A DNA stretch of 64,000 bases. Source: an uncultured Rubrobacteraceae bacterium (GTDB lineage Bacteria > Actinomycetota > Rubrobacteria > Rubrobacterales > Rubrobacteraceae). A program made the translations under genes and the position numbers. The notes under the pieces were generated by a model, which was not told the origin of the DNA, made no database searches, and worked only from the letters and a program-made list of their open reading frames with translations. The stretch is taken from contig CADCVH010000102.1 of NCBI GenBank assembly GCA_902806085.1, positions 62,001 through 126,000 of the forward strand, read 5' to 3'. Numbering within the stretch: position 1 is the stretch's first letter; every line of letters begins with the position of its first letter. Shown here in pieces: positions 63,173-64,000 of the stretch.

Positions 63173-64000
63173 ATGAGTTCGACGAACACCCGCAGAAGCG
63201 GCGCCCCGGGGAGCCAGAAGGCGCGGCGGCTGCTCTCGAAGGCCTACAGGGGAATAACGAGCCCCATGCGCCTCCTGCCAGACTTTATAATCATCGGGGG
63301 GAAAAAGTGCGGTACTTCCTCCTTGTACAATTACCTTTTGGAGCACCCGAACGTGGCGGGGGCTTTCAGGAAAGAGGTGCATTTCTTCGACAACCGCGCC
63401 GGCGGGGACGGGACCCTGCGCTACCGGGCGTACTTCCCCACCTCGGCGTACAAACGCCACGTCAAGCGGAGCCGGGGCCTGGATCTCCTGACCGGTGAAG
63501 CGACCCCTTACTACCTCTTCTACCCGTTGGCGCCCGCACGGGTCCTAAAGACCGTCCCGAACGTCAAGCTGATAGCGCTATTCAGGGACCCTGTGGACCG
63601 CGCATACTCCCACTACCATCACGAGGTACGTAACGGGACGGAGACGCTGTCTTTCGAGGAAGCGATCGAACGAGAGGCCGAGCGCCTCAGCGGCGAGTGG
63701 GAGAAGATCGGCCACGGCGCCTACGATAGCCTCAGCCACCGGAGGTACTCTTACCTATCCCGGGGCGTCTACGTGGACCAGTTGAAAAACTGGAGGGCTT
63801 GCTTCCCCGAAGAGCAACTCCTGATCCTGAGAAGCGAAGACCTCTTTGCGGACACTTCGGCGGTCCTGGAGATGACGGCCGGCTTTCTGGGTCTACCGGC
63901 GATGGAACGCGAAAACCGCAGGAGGGTCAACAAGGGCGCTTACACGGAGGCTATGGACGAAGAGACGAGAGGGTACCTCATCGACTATTTCAGGCCCCAC
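63173..64000 (+). CDS. Sulfotransferase, N-terminal 276 residues (runs off the window)
   Basis: ATG 63173 (GGAG 7 bases upstream) starts a basic leader followed by MRLLPDFIIIGGKKCGTSSL, the PAPS-binding loop, near residue 32. EHPNVAGAFRKEVHFFD, TGEATPYYLFYP, LIALFRDPVDRAYSHYHHE and LLILRSEDLFADTSAVL follow in the order of the carbohydrate sulfotransferases at 57819 and 60374. The loop is GGKKCGTSS instead of GAGKSGTT, a known style in the family. The frame is still open at the last base. It is the fifth sulfotransferase in 8.4 kb. Confidence 0.85.
   Translation, partial: MSSTNTRRSGAPGSQKARRLLSKAYRGITSPMRLLPDFIIIGGKKCGTSSLYNYLLEHPNVAGAFRKEVHFFDNRAGGDGTLRYRAYFPTSAYKRHVKRSRGLDLLTGEATPYYLFYPLAPARVLKTVPNVKLIALFRDPVDRAYSHYHHEVRNGTETLSFEEAIEREAERLSGEWEKIGHGAYDSLSHRRYSYLSRGVYVDQLKNWRACFPEEQLLILRSEDLFADTSAVLEMTAGFLGLPAMERENRRRVNKGAYTEAMDEETRGYLIDYFRPH

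Overview
The window reads as chromosomal DNA of a high-GC actinobacterium. Frequent GTG/TTG starts, very large PAS-rich GGDEF/EAL proteins and the style of the small proteins recall Rubrobacter and relatives; this is an inference from sequence character, not a database match. No rRNA, tRNA, CRISPR array, phage or insertion sequence was found.

Region 1 (about 1-21,140) is mainly an organosulfonate catabolism island. After the tail of an aldo/keto reductase and a small unknown gene come an MHS-type MFS carrier with an iron-dependent alcohol dehydrogenase of the hydroxyacid-oxoacid transhydrogenase type. A minus-strand operon follows: an FeS protein fused to an NrfD membrane anchor, a molybdopterin oxidoreductase, and a SulP permease. 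A LysR regulator is divergent from a plus-strand series: sulfoacetaldehyde acetyltransferase (xsc), taurine:pyruvate aminotransferase-like (tpa), an amino-acid permease, a DUF3311-like protein plus sodium:solute symporter, a YtcJ-like amidohydrolase, and acetate kinase (ackA). Together they suggest: sulfonate uptake, transamination to sulfoacetaldehyde, Xsc cleavage to acetyl phosphate and sulfite, ATP from acetyl phosphate by AckA, sulfite oxidation by the molybdoenzyme into the quinone pool, and sulfate export by SulP.

Region 2 (about 21,590-49,780) is a signalling block dense in cyclic-di-GMP enzymes. It has a hybrid histidine kinase with a REC-GGDEF partner whose phosphoacceptor Asp is Asn, three PAS-GGDEF-EAL proteins (one with a split or frameshifted first PAS), and two overlapping HD-GYP genes (one with HD changed to HN). 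A secreted LamG protein, an NlpC/P60 hydrolase, an MFS exporter and a NarL-type two-component pair lie among them. Short in-frame 12-bp tandem repeats occur in three of these c-di-GMP proteins. A non-coding stretch near 28.4-28.7 kb holds a run of strong potential stem-loops.

Region 3 (about 50,500-64,000) looks like a sulfated exopolysaccharide locus. It contains a WbaP-type sugar-phosphate transferase, a GGDEF-EAL protein with altered active sites, a phosphomannose-isomerase-type cupin, two GT4 glycosyltransferases, an O-antigen ligase/polymerase-like membrane protein and five sulfotransferases (the last cut by the window end). A decayed response-regulator fragment sits in the middle. The c-di-GMP gene between the sugar transferase and the cupin suggests that polymer synthesis is under c-di-GMP control.
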